Shown: one piece after another, positions 1-13,000 of the stretch
How the letters are laid out: every line of letters starts with the position of its first letter
How positions within the stretch are numbered: position 1 is the stretch's first letter
Translations under genes and position numbers: made by a program
Origin: Arthrinium phaeospermum
Lineage: Eukaryota > Ascomycota > Sordariomycetes > Amphisphaeriales > Apiosporaceae
NCBI GenBank assembly: GCA_006503535.1
Contig: QYRS01000015.1
Coordinates: 124,001-188,000, forward strand
Reading direction: 5' to 3'
Length of the DNA: 64,000 nt
Notes under the pieces: generated by a model
Told to the model about the DNA's origin: nothing
The model's database searches: none
The model's input: the letters and a program-made list of their open reading frames with translations, nothing else

Positions 1-1
1 C

Positions 2-2190
2 GTCGCGGCCCAGGTGGCAGAAAAGGTCGAGACCGCGTCCGAGTCAGCTGCGCCTGCCGCTGATGACGTGAAGATGGACGACGCGCCATCCGCCTCCAAC
101 GAGGAAGCTGCGGACAAGGCTGCCTCCTCGGAAGGTAAGATACATAATTCGCCCTGGCCTTTCCTCTGCTTCCCAAACCGGCCCCAAGCGCAACTCGTCT
201 TGTTTCCACTCCATTCATCACCACATACTCTACGCATTTTACTTACCATCGCATCGCGTTTCATCTAGACCCTACAGCCGCCGCAGCCAACGACAAGCCA
301 ACCTCCGACGTCGACATGGAAGAGGCCGGATCCGCCAAGGAAGCGCCCGAGGCCGGTGACGAGAAAGACGCCGGCGCGTCCGCTACCAATGACGATTCTA
401 CCAAGGCCGGCGACGACTCTGCCGACAAGAAGGAAGATTTAGTAAAGGACAAGGAGCACAAGGCCGAAGCTGCTGTTAGCGAGGCTGCTGAAGCTGCTGC
501 CGAAGGTGCTGCCGTTGAGGCCAACGGTGCCACACCCAGCTCAAAGCAGGCGGCGCGCCGCAAGTCAACAGGCACTCCTGCCGCCAAGAAATTGAACAAG
601 AAGGCCAGCAAGGCACGAATACTCCACCTTGACTGTACCCCTGGCGATCACTTTTTTGCGAGACTGAAGGGCTTCCCCCCGTGGCCCGTCATCATCGCAG
701 ACGAGTCGATGCTTCCGCAGACTATGCTGTCCACCCGACCCGTCACAGCTGCTCGCCCTGATGGATCGTACCGCGAGGATTTTGCCGATGGTGGCAAACG
801 AGCTGCCGACAGAACCTATCCGGTTATGTACCTCTACACCAACGAATTGTAAGTCTTCATAGCTCAGACATGCTAAGTAGCACACACACTGACTTTCCTC
901 GCAGCTCCTGGACCAGAAATACCGATCTTGCAGAACTCGATCCCGAAACTGTGAAGGACCTGATCTCCGCCAAGATGCGAAAGGACCTTCAACAGGCACA
1001 CTCTTTGGCTGCTGAGCAAAATGAATTGGATCACTACAAGCAAGTTCTGCTTGACTTCCAGGATGCCAAGCTGGCTGATGAGGAGGCGAAGGCCGCCAAG
1101 GCCCAAGCCAAGAAAGAAAAGACGGAGAAGAAGTCATCAAACAAGAAGTCTGAAGCTACCGCAGTTGATGACGACGACGATATTGAGATGGGCGATGCTG
1201 GAGACGACGATGTCCCTGTCAAGAAGACCAAGTCTTCAAAGAAGCGCAAGGCGGAGGAAGAGACAGCCGTAAGTAGATCCAACCCAGCATTTTGGAAGAT
1301 GCGTCTACTAACAAATCGCAGACCCCTCAGCGTAGTGAATCGGTTAAGAAGCCCAAGATCAAGTTGACCACCTCCACCCCCAAGGCGGCTGCCAATGGCG
1401 CCCAATCGCCCAAGAACGGCAAAGAGTCGACTACGAAAGCTAGCAAGCCGAAATCCAAAGCTGCGAAGAAGGATGCGGAGGAGAAGCCCGCAGCACCCAA
1501 AGAGCCCGAGTTGACCCCCGAAGAGCGCCACGTGCGCAAAGAGGTACGCTGACCAGTCTTTTCCCACCCTTTTGTCGAAGTATGCCGTGATAAGCAAAAC
1601 TAACCGGAACTTCGCCTTACAGAAAGAGATCCTTTTCCTGCGACACCGGCTGCAAAAGGGCCTGCTCAACCGCGAGTCGGAGCCCAAGGAGGACGAAATG
1701 AAGTCCATGTCGGAGTTCCTCACCAAGCTGGAGACGTTCCCCGACCTCGAAGTCAGCATCATTCGGGCGACAAAGATCAACAAAGTCTTGAAGGCCATCT
1801 TGAAGCTAGAAGGCATTCCCAAGGAAGCCGATTTCCAATTCCGGCCCCGGTCCCAGAGCCTGTTGGACAAGTGGAATAAGATCCTTGCCAACGAGACGGG
1901 AGCGACCCCGGCCAACGGCGTCAACGGAACCTCGGCTAAAGAGTCACCGAATGGGGTCAAGAAGGAGGCGTCGGCCGATGCCCCGAAAGAGGAGGTCAAG
2001 GACGACAGCAAGGACGACGTCAAGGAGACCGAGCCCAAGGCTGGATCTGATGCCGAGGAGAAGCCCAGCACAGAGGTAAGCAACTCTACGAGCAGCACGT
2101 ATTTATCTACTTTTGAGTACCGGTGAAGCTAACTACGCTTAGGAGACTGCTGCTGCCCCTGAAGCCTCTGCGGTCGAGCCAGCAGCGTAG
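2..2190 (+). CDS. PWWP-domain chromatin protein with LEDGF/TFIIS-N-like C-terminal domain (5' partial)
   Basis: The reading frame is open from the first bases of the window and position 14 is GTG, so the true start lies upstream. Exons: ..134, 269 (or 278)..848, 905..1268, 1322..1543, 1623..2075, 2143..2190. All have GT-AG borders and matching phases, giving roughly 600 residues. Order of parts: an acidic Ala/Glu/Lys-rich N-terminus; a PWWP domain with the hallmark GFPPWP (about nt 670-690); a long Lys/Glu-rich linker with basic NLS-like runs; and a helical block after nt 1623 (KEILFLRHRLQKGLLNR onward) resembling the LEDGF/TFIIS N-terminal fold. PWWP domains bind methylated histone H3 (H3K36me) on nucleosomes. 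The architecture resembles fungal Ioc4/LEDGF-like chromatin readers. The exact orthologue is not certain. Confidence 0.85.
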
Positions 2191-3512
2191 AGAAATTTTG
2201 GTCTTGTCGGCGCGGACGGTTACGGAGACCAGCGGCGCCATTTAAGGCCGAAAATGTGGTCAAGATGTGCTACGAGGCCGGCTGGAGGGGGTTTAGACCA
2301 TTCAAGAAAATGGACATTCAAGGGCCGTTGTCGACCCGGGTACTTCGATGCTTGGGCGCATTGGGTTGTAATCGGTTTCTATTGTAAAATACAGCGTTTT
2401 CGGGTTTTCTTCATCTCCAATTTTGACATGCAAGTTGGCAGGGTGCTCTCCCGGTTTCCCGCTTGGAGCGGGAAAGGGGGATGGGCACAAAAGGGTCTGC
2501 GATCGATCTCCTTGGCGCTTCCACGGTAACGACGACGGGAGAAGAGAGTCGAGCTGTCTGGCTGCTTACGGCGTTTGAGGCATGGGACTACAAGTTTGGC
2601 AGCTATGCGGCAATGTTTATATTGCAAATGAAAAGTTTTACAGAACCGTTTGCGAAAGAGATTGAGTGAAGTGCGAGTGACTAGTGACCGGCCCCCTTTA
2701 ATCACGGCTGGCTCGTTCGTGTATGCATCCAGAAATGATTTCGAAATCGAATAGTAGTAGCCCATGCATGACAGACAGGCATAGGTCCTTGATATCTTGG
2801 GCCATGGCCATCATGGAAATTCAATTTCTTCCTTGTTGCCGCTGTCTTGGGAGTGAGTACATGTCCAACAAACAGAACGATGGGTACGAAGCTGGTTCGG
2901 TGCTGTTTCGGGTTAGACTAGACTAGCTGTGTACGTAGTACTTGAGAATGTATCAATGTGAATTTATCGATTCAATTGACGTGAAGTGATGGCCTTGGCG
3001 CCTGGGCTGTAGGTCGCTAGGTATGTACCTAACCTAGGTAGGTACATAGGTGCCTATTAAAGTTCCGATTGAGCTCTAGAAGGTACCGGGGCCGGTTGGA
3101 GCCAATGACGAGACGCCCACCTCACAAAGCAGACATACAGTAGTGGTACAGCTTAACCAGGTAGCGCGTCATCGCATCATTGCCTGAGCATTCGGAGAAG
3201 CCAAACCACGTTCAATCATAAGTCCCTGTCACTCAATTCCCCAAGTCGAGGAGAGAGAGAGAGAAGGAAAGAATACACACCACTCATCTGGTTCGGTCTC
3301 ATGATACAATTGCCGTTGCTCGTATTGACGTGGAATCTATCTTCAATCGAGAGCATTTTTACTTGTTAGGTTACCTGGCTCGCAACCACACCTAACTCCC
3401 CTCTTTGCCGGCAGTTCAACCCGCACTTTCACACCCCATCCTGACGATTAACCTACCAATAACTTACTACTTACCTCTACCTCCGCCATCCCGATTCACC
3501 ACACGCGACAAG
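2191..3512. other. Intergenic: 3' UTR of PWWP gene and 5' leader/promoter of NPL4
   Basis: No credible coding exon was seen. Notable sequence: a palindromic CCTAGG/AGGTAGGTAC tract near 3025-3050, a GA-rich run near 3250-3270 and a pyrimidine-rich leader just before the NPL4 start. Confidence 0.6.
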
Positions 3513-5573
3513 ATGCTGCTCAGATTTCGAGGGCCAGACGGCATGAAGCGCATCAATATTGATGGCAGTGCCACCTTCGCCGAGCTCGGACAGCAGCTTG
3601 TCAAGGAGCTGCCAGACACAGTCGCCCCCGAGACCATCTCCATGTCCAACTCCCCCACCGGCGACCGGAAACTGCTTGTCGAGGTCCAAAAATTCAAGAT
3701 CAGCCAGATAGGCCTGAGCAACGGCGACCTGGTCTTCCTCAACTACAAGCACCGCTCCGAGGCCCCCGCCAATGGCCAGGCTGACACCGTCATATCCTCC
3801 ACCACCAACAGATTAAACGGCAAACCTGTCACGACGACCGAGGACCATCCTATCCACCCTCTGCCCCTAGGCTCGCCAACCCTCATTCGCAATCCCTGGG
3901 AGGTGGTCAAGCAGTCGCCCCTGGACGACCGGTTAGACAAGAAGGATGGCAAGATACCGCGTGGGCGCGACCACCGCATGTGCAAGCATGGTCCCAAGGG
4001 CATGTGCGACTACTGCATGCCGCTGGATCCCTTCAACGCCGACTACCTGAAAGAGAAAAAGATCAAGTACATGTCTTTCCACGCCTACCTCCGGAAAATC
4101 AACTCGGCCACCAACAAGCCCGAGCTCGGAAGCTCCTTCATCCCGCCTCTGAACGAGCCCTTTTTCAGAGTCCAGCGTGACTGTCCCTCGGGGCATCCTC
4201 AGTGGCCAGAGGGAATCTGCTCCAAATGCCAGCCCAGCGCCATCACGTTGCAGCCACAGCCGTTCCGCATGGTGGACCACGTCGAATTCGCCTCTTTCGA
4301 TATCGTGAACAACTTCATTGATGCATGGCGCAAGACGGGGACCCAAAGATTGGGTTTGTTATATGGCCACTACGAGGAGTACGCCGAGGTTCCTCTGGGT
4401 ATCAAGGCCGTGGTTGAGGCTATCTATGAACCGCCGCAAGTCGACGAGTCGGACGGTATCAACATGAACCCCTTCGAGGGCGAGCCTGCCGTTACTCAAG
4501 TGGCCAAGCTGTGCGGACTGGAACCCGTCGGCTGCGTCTTCACCGATCTAGTGGATTCTGGCAGCGGCGATGGATCCGTCCTGTGCAAGAGACATGCAGA
4601 TTCGTTTTTCCTGTCCTCGCTCGAGGTGTGCTATGCTGCACGCCTGCAGGCACAGCATCCAAAGCCCACCAAGTGGAGCGACACGGGCAGATTTGGCTCC
4701 AACTTCGTCACTTGTATCATCTCGGGTGACGAGACCGGCCAGATTGCCATCTCGTCTTACCAGGTTTCCAACGAAGCGGTAGAAATGGTCAGGGCCGACC
4801 TAGTCGAACCTTCGGTCGACCCGACCGTCATGCTGGTGCGCGATGAAGAAGAGGACGACGGCTCTACCAGCCGTACCCGCTACATCCCCGAGGTCTTCTA
4901 TCGCAAAATCAACGAATACGGCGCCAACGTCCAAGAGAATGCCAAGCCATCGTTCCCGGTCGAGTATCTGTTCGTAACATTGACACACGGTTTCCCCGAC
5001 AGCTCAAACCCTGTCTTCAACACTTCGACGTTCCCTATCGAACACCGCGAGGTCATGGGCGAGAGTCAGGCGCCGGGAGCAGTAGCCAAGGCCCTTGATA
5101 TCCGCGGCGGCCGGAAAAGCCTGTCGCTCTCGGACTTCCACTTCCTTTGCTACATCCGCAACATGGAAGTCCTGTCCAAGGTAAGCTGTCCTCCCTCTCT
5201 CCTTTGCACCAAGCCCATTTACTGACTCCCCATACAGGAAGAACTGGCTCTCCTCTGCCAGCTGGCCACAACTCACGACCTGGCCAACACCTACAAGTTA
5301 TTCTCGATGCCTGGGTGGCAGACCTTGGAGGCCATCGTGGAGTCGACTGGTGAGACATACCCCATGAACAGTAGCGGAACCAAGCGCAAATACTCCACCG
5401 GAGGTGATGGCGCAAGCTCCGCTGCTGCCCCAGCAACTGCTACTTCTTTGCCTCCTTCTTCCTCTTCTTCCGCTCGAGCTGCGAGAACTTCTTCCGGTGA
5501 ACCAATCGCTAAGCATTTCGCCAACCTTAGTGTAAACGGTGCAGAGAAAAGCGACAAGAGACGTCGATATTGA
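3513..5573 (+). CDS. NPL4: NPL4, ubiquitin-binding cofactor of Cdc48/p97
   Basis: Two exons, 3513..5180 and 5238..5573, encode 667 residues. The in-frame extension upstream to 3405 begins with TTG, so I use the ATG at 3513 ([10 protein letters not shown]). Residues 1-80 form the ubiquitin-like/UBX-like N-domain. Cys157, Cys165 and Cys168 ([12 protein letters not shown]) and the later [16 protein letters not shown] belong to the Npl4 zinc-binding region. An MPN-type domain follows from about residue 240. The tail after about 600 is Ser/Ala-rich and ends in a basic KRRRY-like stretch. With Ufd1, Npl4 recruits Cdc48 to polyubiquitinated substrates for ER-associated degradation and nuclear protein extraction. 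Length is close to filamentous-fungal orthologues and longer than the yeast protein (about 580 aa). The frame is intact. Confidence 0.95.
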
Positions 5574-6330
5574 TACCCCCCCCTGAAGGAGAAACCCCGA
5601 ACAGTGGTCGCTCTGTATGGACGGACTGGTGTCGTCGGTCCCAGGGCGATGACAACAGTCACGCATGATGGTCTACCTTGTAGTACAGTTGGAATCACCC
5701 TCTAGGCCTCTGGGCCAAGCGCATGAGAGGCAGACAAGTGCAGCGAACATCCAGCCTCGGTGTCTCGATACATAGCGCTTGGGGAGGGGTCATTGTGTTG
5801 ACCAGAGTCAGGCTCTCTCTATTCAGTATCGAGGGACGACACGGAGCCTGGCATCTGGCATCCTTACCCCCCGCCTGCTCGTACTGGGGTCGTTGACTGC
5901 TTGCTGGGTGGCATACTATAGCTTCTCAATTCCATACAAATGAACCACTCTTTAGACAAAAATTCCTATATCAAGAATGATTGAATGTGAATTACACGAG
6001 TTGGGTATCGACTACGCGAGATTTGATTCGTATCACTCGGTAACAGATGAGAACACTTGATACGATTTAATTGCATTTCCTTTTCCCATCCTTTTGTCTC
6101 CCATGAGCTAACTACTAGCAGCATTTGAAGAATGTACCGTTCAAACTTCTCAAACGCCGTAGACCAAAAATTCACCTGGCCGCCTAGATCATCTGGCCGG
6201 AAATCCACAAAGGACCATGATCAAGATGCCGCATAAGCCGTTCTCTACTTCCTAAAAAGTAAAAAACTCCCCAAAAGACATGGATGGCGAATTATCAAAC
6301 AAACAGATTCTGGTTTTGGGTACTTAGTAT
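5574..6330. other. Convergent intergenic spacer (NPL4 / CPA2 3' ends)
   Basis: No gene seen. The stretch contains the 3' UTRs of the two convergent genes, with AT-rich sequence near 5930-6120 where polyadenylation would be expected. Confidence 0.5.
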
Positions 6331-9300
6331 TTACAGGGGCTTGCCACCGATGAAGTTGGACCATCGGCGGACTTCTGAGGGAACGCCCTCCTTTCGGGGC
6401 AGCTTCTCGCTCATACATTGAGCGAAGAGAATGGCAGTCTAGTCAACGGTTAGCGGCAGAACAAATGCAGTAGGGTCGGCTAGGACGTTTCAAGACATAC
6501 CTGGGGCTCCATGAACAGGGGCACGCCGAAATCGACGGCGTTACGGCGCATCACATAGTCCACGTCGGTGGTGGTCTTGGCCCGCTCCAGGGCCAGGTTG
6601 AAGACACCGTGGATATCGTACTTCTTGAATACCTCACGAAGGGCACGCTTGTCCTTGACGGGGAACTCAATCACCTCAACCTTGTCCTTGTTCTTGGTGG
6701 TCCTCTCGAGGAACTCCTTAACATCGTCGCCAGCAGCGAAGAACTTGTAGCCGAGAGGCGACAGGTAGTCGGCAATCTTGGTCAACCACGGGCGAGAAAC
6801 CTCACCACCGAACAAGATACCCTCGCCAGGTTCGGGCACCCGGAAGTTCATGGAGGACTGCATAGATGTCCAGTAAGCCTCAACGAGGTCCTTTCCAAAG
6901 CAAGCCATCTCACCAGTGCTGGCCATTTCCACACCCAGGAAGGGATCAGCGCCGGCCAGACGAGTCCACGAGAATTGAGGGACCTTCGTGGCAAGGTAGT
7001 CGCGCTTGACAGCCATGAGATCAACGGGCTCAGGGACGTCCTTACCGACGAGAGCCTTAGCAGCGACGTCGATGAAGTTAGTTCCGAGAACCTTGCTGAC
7101 GAAGGGGAAAGATCGGGAAGCACGCAGGTTGCACTCGATAACCTTGAGCAGCGGCTCGCCACCCTCGGGGTTCTCGGCTTTGATGATTTGCATGTTGAAG
7201 GGTCCGGTGATTTTCCAGGCCTTGGCAACCTTGTGGGCAATCTCCTTGAGACGCTCCATGGTCCTGTCGTCCTGCTTTGTGGGGGGCAGCACCAAAGTCG
7301 CATCACCAGAGTGGACGCCGGCTTGCTCGACGTGCTCACTAATGGCGTGGACAAGCAGCTCGCCCTTGGAGGCAACACCATCGACATCAATCTCTTGGGC
7401 TCCCTCGATGAACTTGGTGATGACGACCGGGTGGTCAGGAGAGACGTTGCTGGCAGCCTCGAGCTTCTCCTTGAGGTCCTCCTGGCTTCGAATGACGGTC
7501 ATGGCGGCTCCGGAAAGGACGTAACTGGGGCGGACAAGCACAGGGTATCCAACCTGGTCGGCAAACTTCTCGGCTTCGGCAACCGAGGTGAGTTCCTTCC
7601 AATCAGGCTGGTCAACACCGATGCTGTCAAGGATCTCAGAGAACTTTTGACGATCCTCGGCCTTGTCAATATCCTTGGGGTCGGTACCCAAAACATTGGC
7701 CTTGCCGGTCTCCTGGAGACGGAGGGCGATGTTCTGGGGAAGCTGGCCACCGACAGACACAACCACACCCGAGGCGGTCTCGAGTTCGTAGATATCCATC
7801 ACACGCTCGTAGCTCAGCTCCTCGAAGTACAACCTATCGGCCACCTCGGTATCTGTCGAGAAGGTCTCGGGGTTGTAGTTGACCACGACAGTCTTCTTAC
7901 CCATGTCGCGCAGGGCCTGGATGGCCATGACGGAGCACCAATCGAATTCGACAGAGCTTCCGATTCTGTAAACACCACTTCCCAGGACAATGGTACCCTG
8001 GTCATTGAAGTCAATGTCGTGGGAGCTTGCGTTGTAGGTGGTGTAGAGGTAGTTGGTGTTGGCAGGGAATTCGGCAGCCAGGGTATCGATCCTCTTGACC
8101 CAAGGTCGAATACCCATACCCAAGCGGTGGGCGCGAACGGCGTCTTCGTTGCTGTTGACGGCCTTGGCAATCTGCTTGTCGGAGAAGCCCAGCTTCTTGG
8201 CCTTCGTGACCAGGTCCTTCTTGAGGTTCTCCAGGCTACCCGCCTTCTCCATCTCGCGAGTGCAGTTGACCAGGTTCTCAAGCTTGTACAGGAACCACTT
8301 GTCGATCTTGCTCAGTTCATGGACACGCTCCACAGTGTAACCCTCGTGCAGCATCGCTTGCCCGACTGCCAGCCATCGACGATCAGTTGGGTTGGCAAGC
8401 TCGTAGTCGAGGTCCTCGAACTTGGCACCCTGGAAACCAACGAAGCCAGGATCGACTTGTCGAATAGCCTTCTGGAAGGACTCTTCGAATGTACGGCCGA
8501 TAGCCATGACCTCTCCAACAGACTTCATCGCACTGCCGATATCTCGCTTGACGTGCTGGAACTTGGCCAGATCCCATCGAGGGATCTTGGTGACGATGTA
8601 GTCGAGAGAAGGTTCGAAGTTGGCTGTGGTCGTCTTAGTAACGGCATTGGGCAATTCGGGGAGACTGTGGCCGAGTCCAATCTTGGCGGCGGTATAGGCC
8701 AAGGGGTAACCGGTCGCCTTGGAAGCGAGCGCAGACGATCGAGACAAACGGGCATTGACCTCAATGACTCGATAGTCGAGGCCATCGGGCTGCAGGGCAT
8801 ACTGGACATTGCATTCACCAACGACGCCGAGATGGCGGACAATCTTGATGGCGGCCGATCGCAGCATGTGGTATTCCTCATCGCTCAGAGTCTGACTGGG
8901 CGCAACGACAATCGAGTCACCGGTGTGGGTGCCCAATGGGTCGAAGTTCTCCATGTTGCACACAGTGATACAGTTGTTGTTGGCATCGCGGACGACTTCG
9001 TACTCGACCTCCTTCCAGCCCTTGAGCGATTTCTCAACCAGGATCTGGGGGGACAGGGTGAGAGATCGGGCGGCCATGTTGCGCAGTTCCTCTTCGTTGT
9101 TGGCGAAACCAGAACCGAGACCACCCAGCGCGTAGGCGGCGCGGACGATGATGGGGTAGCCCACCTTCTGGGCAGCGTCAAGGGCCTCTTCTATGGTGTT
9201 GACGGCGATTGAGTGGGCGATGGGGATGTCAATCTCGTTCAGAGCCTTGGCGAAAAGGTCTCTGTCCTCGCTCAGCTCCAGGGTGTGGACACTGGTGCCC

Positions 9301-10025
9301 AGGACCTTTACTCCATAGCGCTCAAAGATGCCCATGCGCTGCATCTGCACACCCAGATTCAGCGCGGTTTGGCCACCGAAGGACAAGAAGATTCCATCGG
9401 GCCGCTCGCGCTCGATAACATAGGTCACGTATTCGGGGGTGACGGGGAGGTAGTAGACCTCATCGGAAAGCACGTGAGCGGTCTGGATGGTAGCGATGTT
9501 GGGGTTGATGAGGACGGAGGCAACTCCGGCCTCCTTCAAGGCCTTCAAGGCTTGAGAGCCTTTAAGTAATTCGCGTCAGTATCTGCGTGCCCTGACATGC
9601 GTAGAAGTTCGAAGCAGTGGCTCGTTTTGAGGGGCGAGCGCTCGCAATGCGATCGGGTGGGTTCATGCTCCAGAAAGATGCGACCTACCTGAATAATCGA
9701 ACTCTCCGGCCTGACCAATGGCAAGACCACCACTTCCAATCACCAAGACTTTCTTAACATCGACAATATCCTTGGGCTTGATAATACCGCTCTCGATGTA
9801 GGCCTTGGAACTGGGCGCCTCCTGGATGGTGGCATTGCATCGCACCGCGGAGCAGGACAAGGTCCGCTTCTGAACCAGCTCCGATGTTCGGCTCTGGGCC
9901 AGCAGCTTGGAATAAGTGGGAGCAGTCACTGTGGTCAATTGCCTTCGGGGCAAGGCCGTGGGCAGTCGGCGGGCATGTCGAAGCATGGAAGGCCCCCGGC
10001 CGGCCATCTTGGTCGAGAAGGCCAT
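6331..10025 (-). CDS. arg-3/CPA2: Carbamoyl-phosphate synthase, arginine-specific, large subunit (mitochondrial)
   Basis: Exons on the minus strand: 10025..9689, 9559..6501, 6438..6331, encoding 1167 residues. The first splice joins GEFDYS to GSQALKAL, restoring the family motif. The last exon ends WSNFIGGKPL. The N-terminus is Arg/Ser/Ala-rich with few acids, as expected for a mitochondrial presequence. Two ATP-grasp halves follow in tandem (the second begins near KVNVLGTDPKDIDKAEDRQ-like sequence), then the C-terminal MGS-like allosteric domain (YKFFAAGDDVKEF region). The enzyme makes carbamoyl phosphate from ammonia or glutamine, bicarbonate and 2 ATP for citrulline and arginine synthesis. 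It works with a separately encoded glutaminase small subunit that is not in this window. It is distinct from the cytosolic CAD-type pyrimidine enzyme, which is a fusion. About 3 kb of frame is unbroken. The symbols follow Neurospora/yeast usage. Confidence 0.95.
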
Positions 10026-13000
10026 GGCAGGAGATGTGTATATGGGATGGGAATGCAGCGACTCTCTCTCTCTCTATGGGAGCTGGTCAAGAGCTTGGGT
10101 CACCGAGATTTGCGTGAGAGGGACAAGGTCTCGCGCGACCGACTGGAGACGCAATTGCTCCCAATTGAGGTCAAAAGTTCGGGAGGGAGAGGGTCGAGGT
10201 GTTGAGAAACAGACAGGAAAATGATTCCTCTCCTCCTCCGACTATAAATTTAGTGTAGGTATGAGTCGACGGCCGGTTTGCCAGCCCTGGACAGGACGGG
10301 ATAGGACAAGATAGACTTCGACGTGAAATATTAGTGGGGTGCGATAACGATAGTGGTTCTTGTCGCGATGCAAAAGCCCACCTTGGGGCATCGATGGGGT
10401 CTTGGGAGGCGGTACCTATCGCCTACAAATCCCCTAGTCTAGGTACCTCCCCTCCCAACATCAGTCACGTCGGGTCCGATTGATGTCAAAAATCTTTCTG
10501 GCGCAATTGGACCCCCCACCACTAGCAGATTGGTAGCACAGAATAGCTGGTAGCTGCCCGCAAAGCAGTGACCACAATGGAACAGCTTTTGATCTGATGT
10601 GGGATGAACGGGGGAATAACTCGTCCCATATCCCCATTATGACTGGTCAGTTGGGATTCCCTCCAAAGCTCTGCTGCGATTGCGGAGCGCGCGAGGCTGA
10701 TCATGCCGCAAAAGTTTTTTTTCTTCTTCTCCTTCTCCTTCCCCTTCCCTCCCACTTCCCGTCTCTGGGTAAACCGGCTCAAGCCTACATGTAGCTAAGT
10801 TAGATGTGACATTGCTGGGGTTTTCTACTAATTCGTGCACATACTCTACATCTTTTGATCGCGTTAGATCTCTGTCAGTCCAGCAGAAGAAAAAAAAAAT
10901 TCGCCGGCGGGATAAGGTTGCACGCCATGCAGATGCAGCACGGTGCCTATCTCATACTGTCTTGCTCCCCCTACTTCCAGTACCTGGCAGCTTTTAGAGT
11001 TCCTAGTAGTAGTGCTAGGCTCAGTTCATGCAATATGTGCTTGTGGGTGTCTGCACCCATTTGCGACTATGAAATGCTGCTCGATAAGTTCAGAAACATC
11101 TAAATCCCATCGAAGCTAAGATTTGTATACTCAAGTTCGGCATTCCAAAACAAGAAAAACAGCTACGTAATGCAGCGTTACATCGGATTGGCTAGCTCCC
11201 CACAGAAGAGATACAGTAGGTATGTTCTGCTGCTGGTTAATTATGTAGGTAGATATCAACTACATACCAGCTAGGGGTAGGGGTGCTTTGTGAAATGCAA
11301 GTGCCCTGAGAGCCTCGGGACTTGTTGCATGGGACAAATGCAAAAGAGCATGTTCGTACCTCAAAAATCGGGACAGCGCCAAACTCCAATAAACGATTTT
11401 GCTTCTGTTCTAGTTAAGCTCTATTCTTTACACATTCAGTTGCTTTAAACAATCCAGGAAGTATTAGAACTGTATACGGAGTAGGTAGGTACCTAATCCA
11501 TGTGCGGCTCTGGATCTTTCATCATCCTGAACCTACTCCGTACATATAGAGGTATCGCCCAACCCTTTCGGACTTTCATACGGACCGATATTTAGCCGTA
11601 CCACCCACTTAAGTCGGGCGCCGGTCACGGTCGACAGCTCCAGCTTCTCCTGCCTACATGTACGGGTAGTCTTTCACCTCCGTCTTCCCAAGATGACGAT
11701 GCCGATGACTCGACCTTCTACACTACGGCGCGGCAACGCATAGCGCTATCGATCTCACTTTAGCATCTCGGCTCCGTGCAATTTGATCACTGCAGCCGTT
11801 GTGGGCAGCGGTTGGTCGCCATGACGGCTGGGCTGCAAACCCCATCTTTGGTGGTGGGGCCTGTCCCCTCGATCCGTATGACCGGATAATCCCGCCTGGC
11901 GACATGAACGCGACCGCATGTTATCAGCATCCATCACATTCAGCACCAGCTGCCGCATGCTAAGCAAGATGCGACGGTTCATGTGTCTCTTCGCTCGATT
12001 GCAACGTTCTGTCCCATGCGCAACGCTGTGGTCGTCATCGTCATGTCGGTGAAAGCCACCGGCATCCCTCGATATTCCTGACTGGCTAGCGGGCACGGCT
12101 ACTCCCAGTTGCCCATCGTCCTGGGCAGGACGTTAAAAGGCCCGGTTTGTTGCGATTGGCAACATGACGGCGGCGACGGATGTGTATGAGATGATGATCT
12201 GCACGATTGTGTATAACCCACGTTGGCTACTCGGTTTCCCTATAGTTGCGGCGTGTCGGTGTTTATCTTTGTTTTCATGGCACTCGGTACGTCTCTTGGC
12301 CATGACCACAGCTGGGTAGCTTTGTCCGCACCGTTTTCTGACACAGCCGCCCAGGTTTGCGATCCATGATGGCACGCTTCGACGCATCATAGGACTTACA
12401 GGCATTGGAGTTTTAGACATTTCTCGTTCACGACCATCTTCGGGCGTTACAGACAGGCGTGGCGGCTGCTTCGTTCATGTCGGAGGTAACTGGATGCGAG
12501 CGAAAAGCTAGTAAGTGCCTGGCCATCCTACACGCAACGACTTGTACGTTTCTTGGGCAGCGCTGACTGTACTAGAAAGCGAACATGTACTACTTGGGCC
12601 GTTGTCCTGGGCACGACGGATGGATAAAAGGCCCCTCGGTTCCTTTGGCAGACTTTACATGTCTGGAAGGATTTGCATCAGTAGAGACGGCGTTGAGATT
12701 CCTACCCGGCCGGGTTCATCGATGTGACGATGAAGGATCACGTTTCCTGATGAGTCGATGACTGGAGTTCATTGGCAATTTGTGTTCAGGGCACTGTCAT
12801 GGTTTGCAGTGCCCGCCTATTTTGAGTTTAGGGTCCCCGGGTATTTGCCAGAATCGCATTGCCCGCCCCCATTTTTGTGTACACTCGGCGCCCATGCGTA
12901 CATACGTGTGTCGGCGCCAATTGAGTATCTTTTTTGTGATAGGTGGTGAGCGGTGCTGGATTGCCCGCTCAGTTTCCACCCGGGCTGGCTGGTCCATTGA

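Noticed and set aside
6609..9212. 867-codon open frame on the plus strand
   Set aside because: It is the antisense of the carbamoyl-phosphate synthase gene. Its composition is a mirror of the real gene, with no domain or start context.
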